A stretch of DNA of 64,000 nt from JALZKA01 sp963734015 (GCA_963734015.1 CAVTFG010000003.1:62001-126000); one strand, 5' to 3'. Counted from the stretch's first letter, positions 16,088-25,900 are shown. Numbers and translations are program-made. The notes: generated from the sequence alone by a model not told the origin.

Positions 16088-18613
16088 ATGGACGAGCCTG
16101 CCCGATACGACCCGCACGCGATCGAGGCCCGCTGGCAGGCGGTCTGGGCCGACGAGCGGACGTGGGAGGTCCCGAATCCTGGCGAGCCCGGCTTCGATCC
16201 GTCGATGCCCAAGGCGTACGTCCTCGAGATGCTTCCGTACCCCTCGGGAGAGCCCCACGTCGGCCACCTCAAGAACTACGCGATCGGCGACGCGCTGGCG
16301 CACGTCCGCCGCCGCCAGGGCTTTCAGGTGGTCCACCCGATGGGCTACGACGCCTTCGGCCTGCCGGCCGAGAACAACGCGATCAAGAGCGGGCAGCACC
16401 CGCGCGACGCAACCTGGGCCTCGATCGACGCCTTCCGCCGCGACCTTCGCCGCTGGGGAGTCTCGATCGACTGGACCCGCGAGTTCGCCACGTGCGACCC
16501 CGCCTACTACCGGTGGACCCAGTGGATCTTCCTGAGGATGTTCGAGCGCGAGCTCGCCTACCGTGCCGAGGCGCCGGTCCAATGGTGTCCCGTCGACCAG
16601 ACCGTGCTCGCGAACGAGCAGGTGATCGACGGGCACTGCGAGCGCTGTGGATCGCTGGTCGAGCAGCGCAACCTCGAGCAGTGGTTCTTCCGGATCACGG
16701 AATACGCGGACCGGCTGCTCGACGACTTCGCGACGCTCGAGTCCTGGCCCGAGCACGTGCTGACGATGCAGCGCAACTGGATCGGCCGCTCCGAGGGCGC
16801 CGAGGTCACCTTCCGCTGCGAGGACCTGGGCATCGACTTCCCCGTCTTCACGACCCGCCCGGACACGCTGTTCGGCGCGACCTTCTTCGTGCTCGCGCCC
16901 GAGCACCCCGACCTCGAGCGCCTGGCCGCCGGGACGGGCAACGAGCAGGCCGTGCGCGACTACATCAACGAAGCCGGCCGCGAAACCGTGGAGGAGCGCG
17001 GGGCGGAGGACCGGCCAAAGACCGGCGTCCCGCTCGGCCGGACGGTGACCAACCCCGTCAACGGCGAGCAGATCCCGATGTTCGTCGCGGACTACGTGCT
17101 GATGGAGTACGGCACCGGTGCCCTGATGGCCGTGCCCGCACACGACGGGCGCGACTTCGCGTTCGCCAAGGCGTTCGACCTGCCGATCGTCCAGGTCGTC
17201 GAGCCGGGGCATCCCGCCGCAGACCCGTCCGCCCCCGGACGCGAAGCGGAGGAGGCGGACGGCCTGGATTCGCCGTTCGTCGCCCACACTGACGACGAGG
17301 TCCTGGTGAACTCGGGCGAGTTCACCGGCATGAGCGCGCCCGAGGCGAAGCGCGCGATCGTCGAGTGGCTGGGCAAGGACGGCCGCGGCGAGCCGGCGGT
17401 CAACTACCGCCTGCGCGACTGGCTGCTCTCGCGCCAGCGGTACTGGGGCTGCCCGATCCCGGTCGTCCACTGTGGTTCATGCGGCATCGTGGCCGTGCCC
17501 GACGACCAGCTCCCGGTCGAGCTGCCCGACACCGACGAGTACGCGCCGAAGGGCAAGAGCCCCCTGGCGGCCGTCGAGGACTGGGTGAACACCACGTGCC
17601 CGAAGTGCGGCGGCCCGGCGCGGCGCGAGACCGACACGATGGACACCTTCGTCGACTCGTCCTGGTACTTCATCCGCTACCTCGACGCCCACAACGAGGA
17701 GGCTCCCTGGAGCCGCGAGGCCACGGACTACTGGATGCCGGTCGACCAGTACATCGGCGGCGTCGAGCACGCGATCCTGCACCTGATGTACGCCCGGTTC
17801 TTCGTGAAGGCGCTCGCCGACATGGACCTGCTGGGCGTCCAGGAGCCGTTCGCCAACCTCTTCACGCAGGGAATGATCACTCGCCACGGCGCGAAGATGT
17901 CCAAATCGAAGGGCAACACGGTGAGCCCCTCCGAGTTGATCGAGCGCTACGGCGCCGACGCGATGCGCGCCTACATCTGCTTCATCGGCCCGCCCGAGCG
18001 CGACGCCGACTGGCTCGACAAGGGCGTCGACGGCGTCTTCCGGTTCCTCTCGCGGCTCTGGCGCCTGGGGCAGGAGGTCGTCGAGCGAACGTCGGGCGGC
18101 GGCCCGGAGCCGGGGGACTCACCCCTCGTGAGAAAGGCCCATTGGGCGATCGACAAGGTCGGCCACGACATCGAGGACGGGTTCCAGATGCACACGGCGA
18201 TCGCGGCCGTGATGGAGCTCGTGAACGACGCCTACCGCCTGAAGGACGGCCTCTACGGGACCCCGGACGGCGAGTCCGACCTGCGCTTCGCAACGGCGAC
18301 CGCGGCGTCCCTGATCTTCCCGTTCGCGCCGCACCTGGGGAGCGAGGTCTACGAGGCGCTCGAGGGCACCCGCGTCTGGGAGACCCCCTGGCCGACGGCC
18401 GATCCCGCCCTGCTCACCAGCGACACGATCACGCTGGTCGTCCAGGTCAACGGCAAGCGCCGGGATGAGATCGAGGCTGCCGCGGACGCCCCGGAGGAGG
18501 AGTTGCTGCGCCTGGCGCGCGAGAGCGAGCTCGTCCAGCGCCAGATCGACGGCAAGGAGGTCGTCAAGGAGATCGTGGTCCCGGGGCGGCTGATCAACCT
18601 CGTCGTCAGGTAG
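16088..18613 (+). CDS. leuS: Leucyl-tRNA synthetase
   Basis: 841 aa class Ia synthetase. The HIGH box is PHVGH in YPSGEPHVGHLKNYAIGD (about residue 57) and the KMSKS loop is GAKMSKSKGNTVSPSELI (about residue 603). The CP1 editing domain sits between (FTTRPDTLFGATFFVLAPEH; MEYGTGALMAVPAHDGRDFA). A zinc-ribbon-like CGSCGIVAV...CPKCGG lies near residues 462-500. The C-terminal anticodon-binding and final domain end VQVNGKRRDEIE...VPGRLINLVV. Length and domain order match bacterial LeuRS. Confidence 0.97.
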   Translation: MDEPARYDPHAIEARWQAVWADERTWEVPNPGEPGFDPSMPKAYVLEMLPYPSGEPHVGHLKNYAIGDALAHVRRRQGFQVVHPMGYDAFGLPAENNAIKSGQHPRDATWASIDAFRRDLRRWGVSIDWTREFATCDPAYYRWTQWIFLRMFERELAYRAEAPVQWCPVDQTVLANEQVIDGHCERCGSLVEQRNLEQWFFRITEYADRLLDDFATLESWPEHVLTMQRNWIGRSEGAEVTFRCEDLGIDFPVFTTRPDTLFGATFFVLAPEHPDLERLAAGTGNEQAVRDYINEAGRETVEERGAEDRPKTGVPLGRTVTNPVNGEQIPMFVADYVLMEYGTGALMAVPAHDGRDFAFAKAFDLPIVQVVEPGHPAADPSAPGREAEEADGLDSPFVAHTDDEVLVNSGEFTGMSAPEAKRAIVEWLGKDGRGEPAVNYRLRDWLLSRQRYWGCPIPVVHCGSCGIVAVPDDQLPVELPDTDEYAPKGKSPLAAVEDWVNTTCPKCGGPARRETDTMDTFVDSSWYFIRYLDAHNEEAPWSREATDYWMPVDQYIGGVEHAILHLMYARFFVKALADMDLLGVQEPFANLFTQGMITRHGAKMSKSKGNTVSPSELIERYGADAMRAYICFIGPPERDADWLDKGVDGVFRFLSRLWRLGQEVVERTSGGGPEPGDSPLVRKAHWAIDKVGHDIEDGFQMHTAIAAVMELVNDAYRLKDGLYGTPDGESDLRFATATAASLIFPFAPHLGSEVYEALEGTRVWETPWPTADPALLTSDTITLVVQVNGKRRDEIEAAADAPEEELLRLARESELVQRQIDGKEVVKEIVVPGRLINLVVR

Positions 18614-18674
18614 CTCAGGCGTCCGTTCACGGCCCGGCCCAACCGGCTCCTCCCCGGTCTGCTACAACCATCGC

Positions 18675-19079
18675 GTGCTGGTCAGGAAGTTCGGGGACGC
18701 GGCGACGATCGATGTCCATCGCCTTCGCTCTCACATCCTCATGGACGCGGGCGAGCTCGGTTCGCGGAACCTCTCCGTGAACTGGATCGAGGTGCCGCCC
18801 GGGGCCTCCGAGGAGCTGCGCTCGCACGAGGAGGCCGAGCAGGCCTACGTGGTCGTCCGCGGCTCCGGGACCATGTCGGCGACCGGAGACACGCAGCAGC
18901 TGGCGCCCGGCGACCTGGTCCTGATCCCGCCCGCCACCGACCACTCCGTCGGCAACGACGGGGCGGAGCCGCTGGCGCTCGTCTCGGTGCAGTCGCCCGG
19001 CGTCTCCGCCGACGAGCTGTTCAGCATCCGGCTCGCGAGCCAAGCGGTCGGCTACGACGGCGACTACGAAGACGAGTAG
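18675..19079 (+). CDS. Single-domain cupin protein
   Basis: 134 aa, GTG start. Cupin motif 1 covers NWIEVPPGASEELRSHEEAEQAYVV with metal-ligand-like His and Glu; motif 2 covers LAPGDLVLIPPATDHSVGNDG with the second His. Such proteins bind a metal and act as small isomerases, dioxygenases or sensors; the specific activity is unknown. It lies between leuS and acylphosphatase with short gaps, so it may be part of the same transcript. Confidence 0.85.
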   Translation: MLVRKFGDAATIDVHRLRSHILMDAGELGSRNLSVNWIEVPPGASEELRSHEEAEQAYVVVRGSGTMSATGDTQQLAPGDLVLIPPATDHSVGNDGAEPLALVSVQSPGVSADELFSIRLASQAVGYDGDYEDE

Positions 19080-19081
19080 CC

Positions 19082-19369
19082 GTGACGGGCACCTCGTCTC
19101 CGCTGCGCCGGCGGCGGGTGATCATCCACGGCCGCGTCCAGGGCGTCTTCTTCCGCGACACCCTTCGCCGCCGCGCGGAGTCGCGTGGGGTCGCGGGCTG
19201 GGTCAGCAACCGCGGCGACGGCACCGTCGAGGCCGTTTTCGAGGGCCGCGAGGCCGACATCGAGGCGCTGCTCGGCTTCTGCCGCCAGGGTCCCGCGCGG
19301 GCGGAGGTCGAGCGCGTCGACGTCCGCCCGGAACCGCCCGAGGGACTCACCGGCTTCAAGATCGAGTGA
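19082..19369 (+). CDS. Acylphosphatase
   Basis: 95 aa, GTG start 2 bases after the cupin stop. The catalytic Arg is in HGRVQGVFFRDTLRRRA and the catalytic Asn in GWVSNRGDGTVEAVFEG, both in the standard positions of the ferredoxin-like acylphosphatase fold. It hydrolyses carboxyl-phosphate bonds in small acyl phosphates. Full length apart from a short basic N-terminal extension. Confidence 0.93.
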   Translation: MTGTSSPLRRRRVIIHGRVQGVFFRDTLRRRAESRGVAGWVSNRGDGTVEAVFEGREADIEALLGFCRQGPARAEVERVDVRPEPPEGLTGFKIE

Positions 19370-19449
19370 CGACGCCAGCGCGCCTTTAGTCACCGCTCCG
19401 CGGCGTGCCGCGCCTCACCCGCGCGCCGTGCGCGGGCACGCTCGGCGGC

Positions 19450-20055
19450 GTGCCCGAGCTCAGCCGAGCCCAGCTCGCCGTGTACGCCGCGATCGCGGTC
19501 GTCGCCCTGCTGCTCGGCGCGCGGTGGATCCGCTCGGGCGAGCCCGCTCCCACCGAGTCGGTCGCCTACGGTAGCTCCGAGGAGGCCTCGCCCGACACAG
19601 GGAGCGTCGAGTTCGGCGAGACCGGGGAGGACGTGGTGGTACACGTTGCCGGGGCGGTGCGCGAACCCGGCGTATACCGGCTGCCCGAAGGGTCGCGCGT
19701 GACCGACGCGATCGAGCGCGCGGCCGGTGCAACGGGTGACGCCGACGCGAACGCGATCAACCTGGCCGCCCGCCTGGCCGACGGCCAACAGATCAACCTG
19801 CCCGCCAGGAGTCAAGCTCCTGTCGGGGTCGGGGGCTCGCAGGCCGGCGCTGGGTCGGCATCGGGGCCAATCAGCTTGGGCACCGCCACCGTGGAGCAGC
19901 TCGATTCGATCGAGGGCATCGGGCCCGTCACGGCTGCCGCGATCCTCCAGTTCCGCGACGAGCGGGGCGGCGTGTCGTCCGTCGACGAGCTCGACGAGAT
20001 CAGCGGCATCGGTCCAGCCACCATGGAGGCCCTGCGGGCGCGCCTGCAGCCGTGA
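19450..20055 (+). CDS. comEA: ComEA-like DNA-binding competence protein
   Basis: About 201 aa. One N-terminal membrane anchor (LAVYAAIAVVALLLGARWI) is followed by a SLBB domain (VVVHVAGAVREPGVYRLPEG) and a C-terminal helix-hairpin-helix pair (VEQLDSIEGIGPVTAAAILQ; LDEISGIGPATMEALRARL). ComEA binds incoming double-stranded DNA outside the membrane and hands it to ComEC, encoded directly downstream with a 4-base overlap. GTG 19450 is preferred as start because it places the anchor at the N-terminus; a GTG-less extension to 19405 is possible. Confidence 0.9.
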   Translation: MPELSRAQLAVYAAIAVVALLLGARWIRSGEPAPTESVAYGSSEEASPDTGSVEFGETGEDVVVHVAGAVREPGVYRLPEGSRVTDAIERAAGATGDADANAINLAARLADGQQINLPARSQAPVGVGGSQAGAGSASGPISLGTATVEQLDSIEGIGPVTAAAILQFRDERGGVSSVDELDEISGIGPATMEALRARLQP

Positions 20056-22337
20056 CCGCCGGGAGCGGCGTCGCGTGGCGATACGCGGCGCTGGCCGGCC
20101 TCGCCGCCGGTCTCGCGATCGCCCCCGCCGCCGCCCACGCGCCGGTGGAGCCGGCGCTGCTCCTCGCCCTGGCCTGCCTGCTGGCCGTCGTCCGGCCCCG
20201 CGGTCGGGCCGTTGCCCCATGGCTCGTACTCGTCGCCGGCGTGGCGATCCTCGCCGGGTTGACTCTCGGTGACGCGCGGATCGCCGCCATCGATGCCGGC
20301 GCGCTCACGCCCGACGACGGCGAACGTCTCCGAGTGCGCGGGACCGTGGCATCGACCCCGCGCGCCGCGAACGGAGTCACCGGGTTCGTGGTCGAGGTCG
20401 ATGGGAAACGGATCGCGGTCGAGAGCCGCGGGAGCCTTCCCGATGTCGACGAGGGCCGCGTGGTGGTGGTCGACGGGACGGCTCGCCCACCGGCGCCCTG
20501 GCTGGCTGGAACGCTCGCGCGCGACGGCGCCGCCATGGTTGTCGACGCGGACGAGGTGCGTGCCACCGGCGCTGTGCGCGGAGGCCTTCGAGGTGCCCTG
20601 GACGGCGTCCGGCGCCGCGCCGAGTCGGCGCTGGAGCGCGGGACTCCCGAGGCCTCAGCGGCGCTCCTGCGCGGCTTCGTGCTCGGCCAGGACGACCGGA
20701 TCCCCGAGTCCGTGCGTGACGAGTTCCGCCGTTCCGGCCTGGCGCACGTGCTGGCCGTGAGCGGCCAGAACGTGATGCTGCTCGCGCTCCTGGCGACCCC
20801 GATCCTCGCCCTCACGGGCACCTCCCTGCGCCTGCGGCTGCTGTGCCTCGTGGCGCTCATCGCGATCTACGTCCCGGTCGCCGGAGCCGGTCCCTCGATT
20901 CAGCGGGCGGGGGTGATGGGCGCCGCGGGGTTGGTGGCCGCGCTCGCCGGCAGGCCGAGCGCGCGGTGGTACGCGCTGCTGCTCGCCGCCGTCGCCACCC
21001 TCGCCCTCGACCCGCGCTCCACGGGTGACATCGGCTGGCAGCTCAGCTTCGCCGCAGTGGCTGGCCTGCTGGTGCTTGTTGCGCCGCTCGTGCGGGTTCT
21101 GGACGGCGGCCGCCGGACGCTCGCCCGGCGCGCCCTGGCGGAGGGTGCCGCGATGACGCTGGCCGCCACCCTCGCGACGGCGCCCCTCGCCGCGCATCAC
21201 TTCGGCACGGTCTCGTTGACCGCGATCCCGGCGAACCTGGTGGCGCTGCCGGCGATCGCGCCGGCAATGTGGCTCGGGATGCTCGCCGGCGCCACGGGGC
21301 AGATTCCCGGTGCACCCGTCGAGCCGCTGACCGCCCTCGGTGGGCTCTGCGCCGCGTTCATCGGGTGGACGGCGCGGGCCTTCGGCGGCGACTGGGCCCA
21401 GATCGAGTTCGCCGAGCCGGACCTGGGGACGGCGATCGCGCTCACGGCCGCACTGCTGCTCGGCGCCCGTCTGTCGTGCGTGGCGCTCGAACGCCGCTCG
21501 GCGTTACGCCCGGGGTGGGGCGGGCGCGTCGGCCCCCGCTTGATGGCGGGCGCGGCGCTGGCGACGGCGCTCGCGCTGACGCTCGTAATCATCCTCCCCG
21601 GAGAGCCGCGCCCGGCCGGCCCACCTCCCGACCTCAGGATGCGCGTGCTCGACGTGGGCCAGGGCGATGCGATCCTCCTGGAGCCGCGGGACGCCCTGCC
21701 GGTCCTGGTTGACACCGGGCCGCCGGGCGGCGGTACGGCCGAGCGGCTCGAGGAGCTTGGAATCGACCGCCTGGGAGCGCTCGCGCTCACCCACGACCAG
21801 CTCGACCACTCTGGCGCCCTGGGCGAAGTGCTCGCTCGTGTCGAGGCCGAGCGCATCGTCCACGCCCCGGGCGCCCGTCCCCGGTACTGCGCGAGCGGAG
21901 GCTGTCCGGGCGTTCGAGCGCTCGGCGCCGGGCGGTCGCTCCGCGCGGGCCGCCTCCGTCTCGACGTCCTCTGGCCGAGCGACGCGGCCGGTGGCGACGA
22001 CCCGAACGCGAGCTCGCTGGTCCTGCGCGCCCGCCTCGGCGGATTCGAAGCCCTCCTCACCGGCGACGCGGAGGCCGAGGTGGCGCCGATCGACCCCGGG
22101 CCGGTGGACGTGCTCAAGGTCGCCCACCACGGCAGCGCCGATGCCGGGCTGCCGGCCCTCCTGGAGCGCGCGGCGCCAAGGCTTGCGGTGATCTCGGTTG
22201 GGGACGACAACTCCTACGGGCACCCGGCGCCGGAGACGCTGGCCGCCCTGGCCGACGGGGGCGTGTCGGCACGGCGTACGGACGAAGACGGGGAGGTGGT
22301 CATCGAGGTCCGGGGTGGTGGCTGGACGGTTGGGTAG
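20052..22337 (+). CDS. comEC: ComEC/Rec2 DNA uptake channel with C-terminal MBL nuclease domain
   Basis: 761 aa. N-terminal membrane helices and an OB-like domain (ERLRVRGTVASTPRAANG), then the competence core (LRGFVLGQDDRIPESVRDEF, RRSGLAHVLAVSGQNVMLLA) and further helices. The C-terminal metallo-beta-lactamase domain reads VLDVGQGDAILLEP, LTHDQLDHSGAL and VLKVAHHGSADAG. The protein would carry single-stranded DNA across the membrane while the MBL domain degrades the other strand. With comEA this is the minimal uptake pair, but it does not prove natural competence. Confidence 0.94.
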   Translation: MTAGSGVAWRYAALAGLAAGLAIAPAAAHAPVEPALLLALACLLAVVRPRGRAVAPWLVLVAGVAILAGLTLGDARIAAIDAGALTPDDGERLRVRGTVASTPRAANGVTGFVVEVDGKRIAVESRGSLPDVDEGRVVVVDGTARPPAPWLAGTLARDGAAMVVDADEVRATGAVRGGLRGALDGVRRRAESALERGTPEASAALLRGFVLGQDDRIPESVRDEFRRSGLAHVLAVSGQNVMLLALLATPILALTGTSLRLRLLCLVALIAIYVPVAGAGPSIQRAGVMGAAGLVAALAGRPSARWYALLLAAVATLALDPRSTGDIGWQLSFAAVAGLLVLVAPLVRVLDGGRRTLARRALAEGAAMTLAATLATAPLAAHHFGTVSLTAIPANLVALPAIAPAMWLGMLAGATGQIPGAPVEPLTALGGLCAAFIGWTARAFGGDWAQIEFAEPDLGTAIALTAALLLGARLSCVALERRSALRPGWGGRVGPRLMAGAALATALALTLVIILPGEPRPAGPPPDLRMRVLDVGQGDAILLEPRDALPVLVDTGPPGGGTAERLEELGIDRLGALALTHDQLDHSGALGEVLARVEAERIVHAPGARPRYCASGGCPGVRALGAGRSLRAGRLRLDVLWPSDAAGGDDPNASSLVLRARLGGFEALLTGDAEAEVAPIDPGPVDVLKVAHHGSADAGLPALLERAAPRLAVISVGDDNSYGHPAPETLAALADGGVSARRTDEDGEVVIEVRGGGWTVG

Positions 22338-22370
22338 GGTGCGCCGAACTCTCGTCCGACAAGGAGCCGA

Positions 22371-22819
22371 ATGACCAGCGACGCACCGAACCTGAGCCGG
22401 CCTCACCGCCACCGCCACCGCCCCCGCCGCCCGCGCCACCGGGCACGGGCGAATCGGGAAAGGCCAGCGGCGGCATGCGCGCGCTTGGGTTCCTGATCGC
22501 GCTGGTGCTGGCGTTCGGCGCCGCCGTGATGATCGCCGTCGCGATCGACATCGGCGACACCTCGACCTGCGACCAGTTCTTCGAGGACGTGGAGTCGGGC
22601 CAGGTGGTACCCGACCTCGACGACGAGTGCTTCGACGGCTCGTCGGCCCAGAAGTCGATCAGCGTCGTGTTGGCGTGGGCGAGCGGGATCGTCGGCGCGA
22701 TCGCCGTCCTCGTCGCGCTCATGTTCGCGGTGACCGGAACCCGCGGCCCGCTCCTCGCTCGGGCTGCCGGTGCGGCTGTCGCGCTGGGCATCCTCTCGAT
22801 CCTGATCGGCAGCATCTAG
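22371..22819 (+). CDS. Small membrane protein with a poly-proline N-terminus, frameshifted near 22393
   Basis: A strong AAGGAG precedes ATG 22371 (MTSDAPN). After about eight codons the frame must shift by one base to reach EPASPPPPPPPPPPAPPGTG, then ESGKASGGMRALGFLIALVL. Two membrane helices (FLIALVLAFGAAVMIAVAID and VVLAWASGIVGAIAVLVALM) and a third (AAGAAVALGILSILIG) flank a Cys-containing acidic loop (STCDQFFEDVE...DDECF), probably extracytoplasmic with a disulfide. No family is recognised. It could alternatively be read from ATG 22475 without the Pro-rich part. Confidence 0.65.
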
Positions 22820-22823
22820 ACAG

Positions 22824-23810
22824 ATGGCCGAGCTGGCGCCCGCATATCTCCTGGCGGGCGACGACGCCGCGAAGCTCGACGCGGCGCTGACCGCGCTGCG
22901 CGCGCGTGCCGAGCGCGAGGGGGGTCCCGGGGCATTGGAGTCGTTCAGCGGTGACGGCCCGCCCGACGCGGACGGGCTGCTGGCCGCGATCCCCGCGCTG
23001 TCGCTCACCGCCAGTCGGCGCTATCTGCTGGCCGACGGCGTCGAGCGGTGGTCGACCGGCCAGGCCAAGCCCGTGATCGCCGCCCTCGGCGCGCTGCCCC
23101 CCGACCTGACAGTCGTGCTGGTCGCGCGCGAGGCTTCGCCCAGGGTCAGGTCTCCGAAGGGGCTGGCCGAAGCGGTGGAGGCGGCTGGGGGAGACGTGCG
23201 CCGCTACGAGGCGCCGCGCGCTCGCGACCTGCCCGGGCGCCTCGTGGCGGAGGCGGGCCGGCGCGGATTCGACCTGGAGACCGACGCCGCGCGGATGCTC
23301 GTCGACCGCCTGGGAGATTCGACACTGCGCCTGCGGACGGAGCTCGACCGGCTCGCGCTGTGGGCGGGCGAGGGCGGCAGCGTCTCGGCCGACGATCTCG
23401 ACGCGATGGTCGCCGATACCTCCGAGGAGGTGGTCTGGGCGCTCTCCGACGCGCTCGTCGACCGCGACCGCGCAGCCGCGGCGCGGGCGGCCGCGCGGCT
23501 GACCGCGCAGGGCGAATCGGTCACGCCGCTCGTATACCAGGCTGCGAAACGACTCCGGGAGGCAAGGCTGGCGATAGCCGGCCTGGAGGCGGGCCGCTCA
23601 GGGAAGGAGCTCGAATCGTCACTTCCCATGCACCCGTACGCGGCGAAGATGCTGGTGCGCCGGGTGCGAAACACCAGCCCGGGCGCGCTGCGAGCGGCCA
23701 CGTGCGCGGTCGCCGACCTCGAGTGGTGGACGCGGGGGGGCTCCGACTATCCCGACGACGTTGCGCTCGCCCTGGCGGTGGCTCGCGCCGGCGGCACACG
23801 CGGCGGGTGA
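22824..23810 (+). CDS. holA: DNA polymerase III delta subunit
   Basis: 328 aa. Clamp-loader delta: the N-terminal degenerate AAA+ domain begins APAYLLAGDDAAKLDAALTA, and the central part includes DLPGRLVAEAGRRGFDLETDAA and LSDALVDRDRAAAARAAARL, ending with the conserved helical collar KMLVRRVRNTSPGALRAATC. The usual holA-rpsT neighbourhood is kept; rpsT lies convergent just downstream. Full length. Confidence 0.92.
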   Translation: MAELAPAYLLAGDDAAKLDAALTALRARAEREGGPGALESFSGDGPPDADGLLAAIPALSLTASRRYLLADGVERWSTGQAKPVIAALGALPPDLTVVLVAREASPRVRSPKGLAEAVEAAGGDVRRYEAPRARDLPGRLVAEAGRRGFDLETDAARMLVDRLGDSTLRLRTELDRLALWAGEGGSVSADDLDAMVADTSEEVVWALSDALVDRDRAAAARAAARLTAQGESVTPLVYQAAKRLREARLAIAGLEAGRSGKELESSLPMHPYAAKMLVRRVRNTSPGALRAATCAVADLEWWTRGGSDYPDDVALALAVARAGGTRGG

Positions 23811-23828
23811 GTCGAAGCCGACGGGAGC

Positions 23829-24095
23829 CTAGGAGGAGGAGGCAGCGCGAATTCGTGCCGCGCGAGCCTTCTTGCGGGCGCCGCTTCGGCGGTGCAGAGC
23901 GCCCTTCTGAACGGCCTTGTCGATCCTCGAGATCAACCCGCGGTGCTCGCTCTCGACCGCGCTCTCGTCGCCTCCGGCGACCGCGGCTTCGAGGCGCCTG
24001 AAGTGCGTCCGGACGGCGCTCTTGAAGAGGCGATTCTCGTCGTGCTCGCGCAGCGACCGGGCGTTCCGCTTTCTTTGTGAGGCGATGTTGGCCAT
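23829..24095 (-). CDS. rpsT: 30S ribosomal protein S20
   Basis: 88 aa, MANIASQRKRNARSLREHDE, followed by NRLFKSAVRTHFRRLEAAVA and a C-terminal lysine/arginine-rich helix (VQKGALHRRSGARKKARAAR). Binds 16S rRNA at the bottom of the body. The start ATG at 24095 gives the canonical N-terminus. It converges on holA, with 18 bases between stops, and diverges from murJ. Confidence 0.96.
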   Translation of the reverse strand: MANIASQRKRNARSLREHDENRLFKSAVRTHFRRLEAAVAGGDESAVESEHRGLISRIDKAVQKGALHRRSGARKKARAARIRAASSS

Positions 24096-24129
24096 TTCGC
24101 GAGCGCGGATGATAGCGGCGCGTACCTGA

Positions 24130-25809
24130 ATGAGAATGAACGAAAGGCCGGAAACACCCCGGGAAATCGAGGCCGACGCCGTTGCGGCGGCCGAGACCAC
24201 CCCGAGCGAGGAAGTCGATCCGGCGCGCCCGCGCTCGGGCCGTCTGGCGCGCTCGACGGCGCTGTTCTCGCTGGCAACCGCCGCCTCCCGCGTGGCGGGC
24301 CTGGTCCGCGAGATGGTCGCTGCCTCGTACTTCGGGACGCTGGGCCCGATGTCCGCGTTCACGATCGCGTTCCAGGTCCCGAACCTCGTGCGCAGCCTGT
24401 TCGCCGACGCCGCCATCCAAGCCGCGTTCGTCCCGGTCTTCACCGAGTTGCTCGAGAAGGGGGAGCGGCGCGAGGCGTTCCGGCTCGCCTCCACGATGCT
24501 CTTCCTCGTCACGCTGATCCTCGGGGCGATCACCGCGCTGTTCATCCTGCTGGCGCCGGTGGTGATGCCGCTCTTCATCCCGGATCAGTACGAGGCGGTG
24601 AAGGACCTCACGGTCGTCCTCTCGCAGCTCCTGTTCCCGATCGTGCTCCTCTTGGGGGTGACGGGAATGGTCGTCGGGGTCCTGAACAGCTACGACCGTT
24701 TCGGCGCCTATGCGATCTCGCCGTTCTTCTGGAACGTCGCGATCATCGCCGTCCTGGTCGCGCTCGTCCCGGCGTTCCCCGAGGAGGACGAGATCTACGC
24801 CTACGCGATCGGCGTCCTCGTCGGCACCGTGATCCAATTGCTGATCCCGGCGTGGGATCTGCGCAACACGCCGTACGGCCTGCGGCGCGCCCTGCTCGCC
24901 CCGTTCAGCTTCAAGCGCGAGGACTGGCGCGACTCGCGCGTGCGACGGGTGCTGCTGCTGATGCTGCCGGTGACGATCAGCCTCGGCCTGATCAACGTCA
25001 ACCTGCTGATCAACAGCACCGTCGGCTTCCTCGTCTCCGACCAGGCGCCGGCGGCGATCGACAAGGCGTTTCGCATCTACATGCTCCCGCAGGGCATCTT
25101 CTCGGTCGCGATCGCAACGGTCCTGTTTCCGACGCTCGCCCGGTTCGCGGCCCGCGCCGACCGTGACGGGCTGCGAGCCACCATGGCCAACGGAATGCGT
25201 CAGATCCTGCTGCTCCTGATCCCGGCCACCGCGGCGATCCTCGTGCTCTCCGAGCCCATGACCCGGCTGATCTATGAACGCGGCGTGTTCGACGACACGT
25301 CCACCGACCTGGTGTCCGAGGCGCTCTTCTGGTTCGCATTCTCGCTCCCCTTCAACGGTCTCTTCCTGCTTTTGACCCGCACGTTCTTCAGCCTCCAGCG
25401 GCCGTGGCTTCCGACCGCGATCTCCGTCGCCAACCTGGCGATCACGGCGGGCGCCGCCCTACTGCTCTACGAGCCGTACGGCGTTGGTGGCATCGTCGCG
25501 GCGACCGGGATCGCCACGATCGCGAGCGTCATCGCACAGGCGTGGGTGCTGCGCGGTGAGCTGGGACGACTCGAGCTCGGGAAGCTGTTCTCGAGCGGAA
25601 TGCGGATCCTGGCGGCCGCCGCGGCGCTCGCCGCCGTCTCATACGTCGTCTGGGACCTGCTGGACAGCGAGCTGGGGCGGGGCACCGGCGCCCAGATCGT
25701 CTCCCTTGGCGTCGCCCTGGGCGCCGGCGCGCTCGCGTACCTCGCCGTGGTCCTGGCGCTCCGGGTCCCCGAGGCGGATCAGGCGCTCCGGGTCATTCGC
25801 CGCCGGTAG
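24130..25809 (+). CDS. murJ: MurJ/MviN-type lipid II flippase
   Basis: 559 aa. After a ~35-residue acidic cytoplasmic tail, 14 membrane helices of the MOP fold follow. Signatures include STALFSLATAASRVAGLVRE, ASYFGTLGPMSAFTIAFQVP, NLVRSLFADAAIQAAFVPVF and IYMLPQGIFSVAIATVLFPT. MurJ moves lipid II to the outer face for peptidoglycan polymerases such as RodA. Many actinobacterial MurJs carry a pseudokinase tail; this one does not. It starts 34 bases from divergent rpsT. Confidence 0.93.
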   Translation: MRMNERPETPREIEADAVAAAETTPSEEVDPARPRSGRLARSTALFSLATAASRVAGLVREMVAASYFGTLGPMSAFTIAFQVPNLVRSLFADAAIQAAFVPVFTELLEKGERREAFRLASTMLFLVTLILGAITALFILLAPVVMPLFIPDQYEAVKDLTVVLSQLLFPIVLLLGVTGMVVGVLNSYDRFGAYAISPFFWNVAIIAVLVALVPAFPEEDEIYAYAIGVLVGTVIQLLIPAWDLRNTPYGLRRALLAPFSFKREDWRDSRVRRVLLLMLPVTISLGLINVNLLINSTVGFLVSDQAPAAIDKAFRIYMLPQGIFSVAIATVLFPTLARFAARADRDGLRATMANGMRQILLLLIPATAAILVLSEPMTRLIYERGVFDDTSTDLVSEALFWFAFSLPFNGLFLLLTRTFFSLQRPWLPTAISVANLAITAGAALLLYEPYGVGGIVAATGIATIASVIAQAWVLRGELGRLELGKLFSSGMRILAAAAALAAVSYVVWDLLDSELGRGTGAQIVSLGVALGAGALAYLAVVLALRVPEADQALRVIRRR

Positions 25810-25838
25810 GCACGCGCACGAAGAATTGCAAGCAAACG

Positions 25839-25860
25839 ATGTGTGACACCGGTCACACAT
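25839..25860. promoter_or_regulatory. CRP/FNR-type operator (TGTGA-N6-TCACA)
   Basis: A perfect dyad with 9-base arms ATGTGTGAC/GTCACACAT around ACCG contains the exact CRP consensus TGTGA-N6-TCACA. It lies 150 bases before the M23 peptidase ATG and 30 bases after the murJ stop. In actinobacteria CRP controls cell-wall hydrolases such as RpfA; activation of the peptidase gene from here is an inference. A weak GTGTAAG -10-like sequence lies about 35 bases downstream of its centre. Confidence 0.7.
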
Positions 25861-25900
25861 CCCCTAACTTCGGCCGTTCATCGTGTAAGCCCTCCTGACC

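Noticed and set aside
15110..17470. A 786-codon open frame on the minus strand opposite leuS.
   Set aside because: It is antisense to a clearly coding synthetase; only its last part (15110-15793) beyond leuS looks like a real gene.
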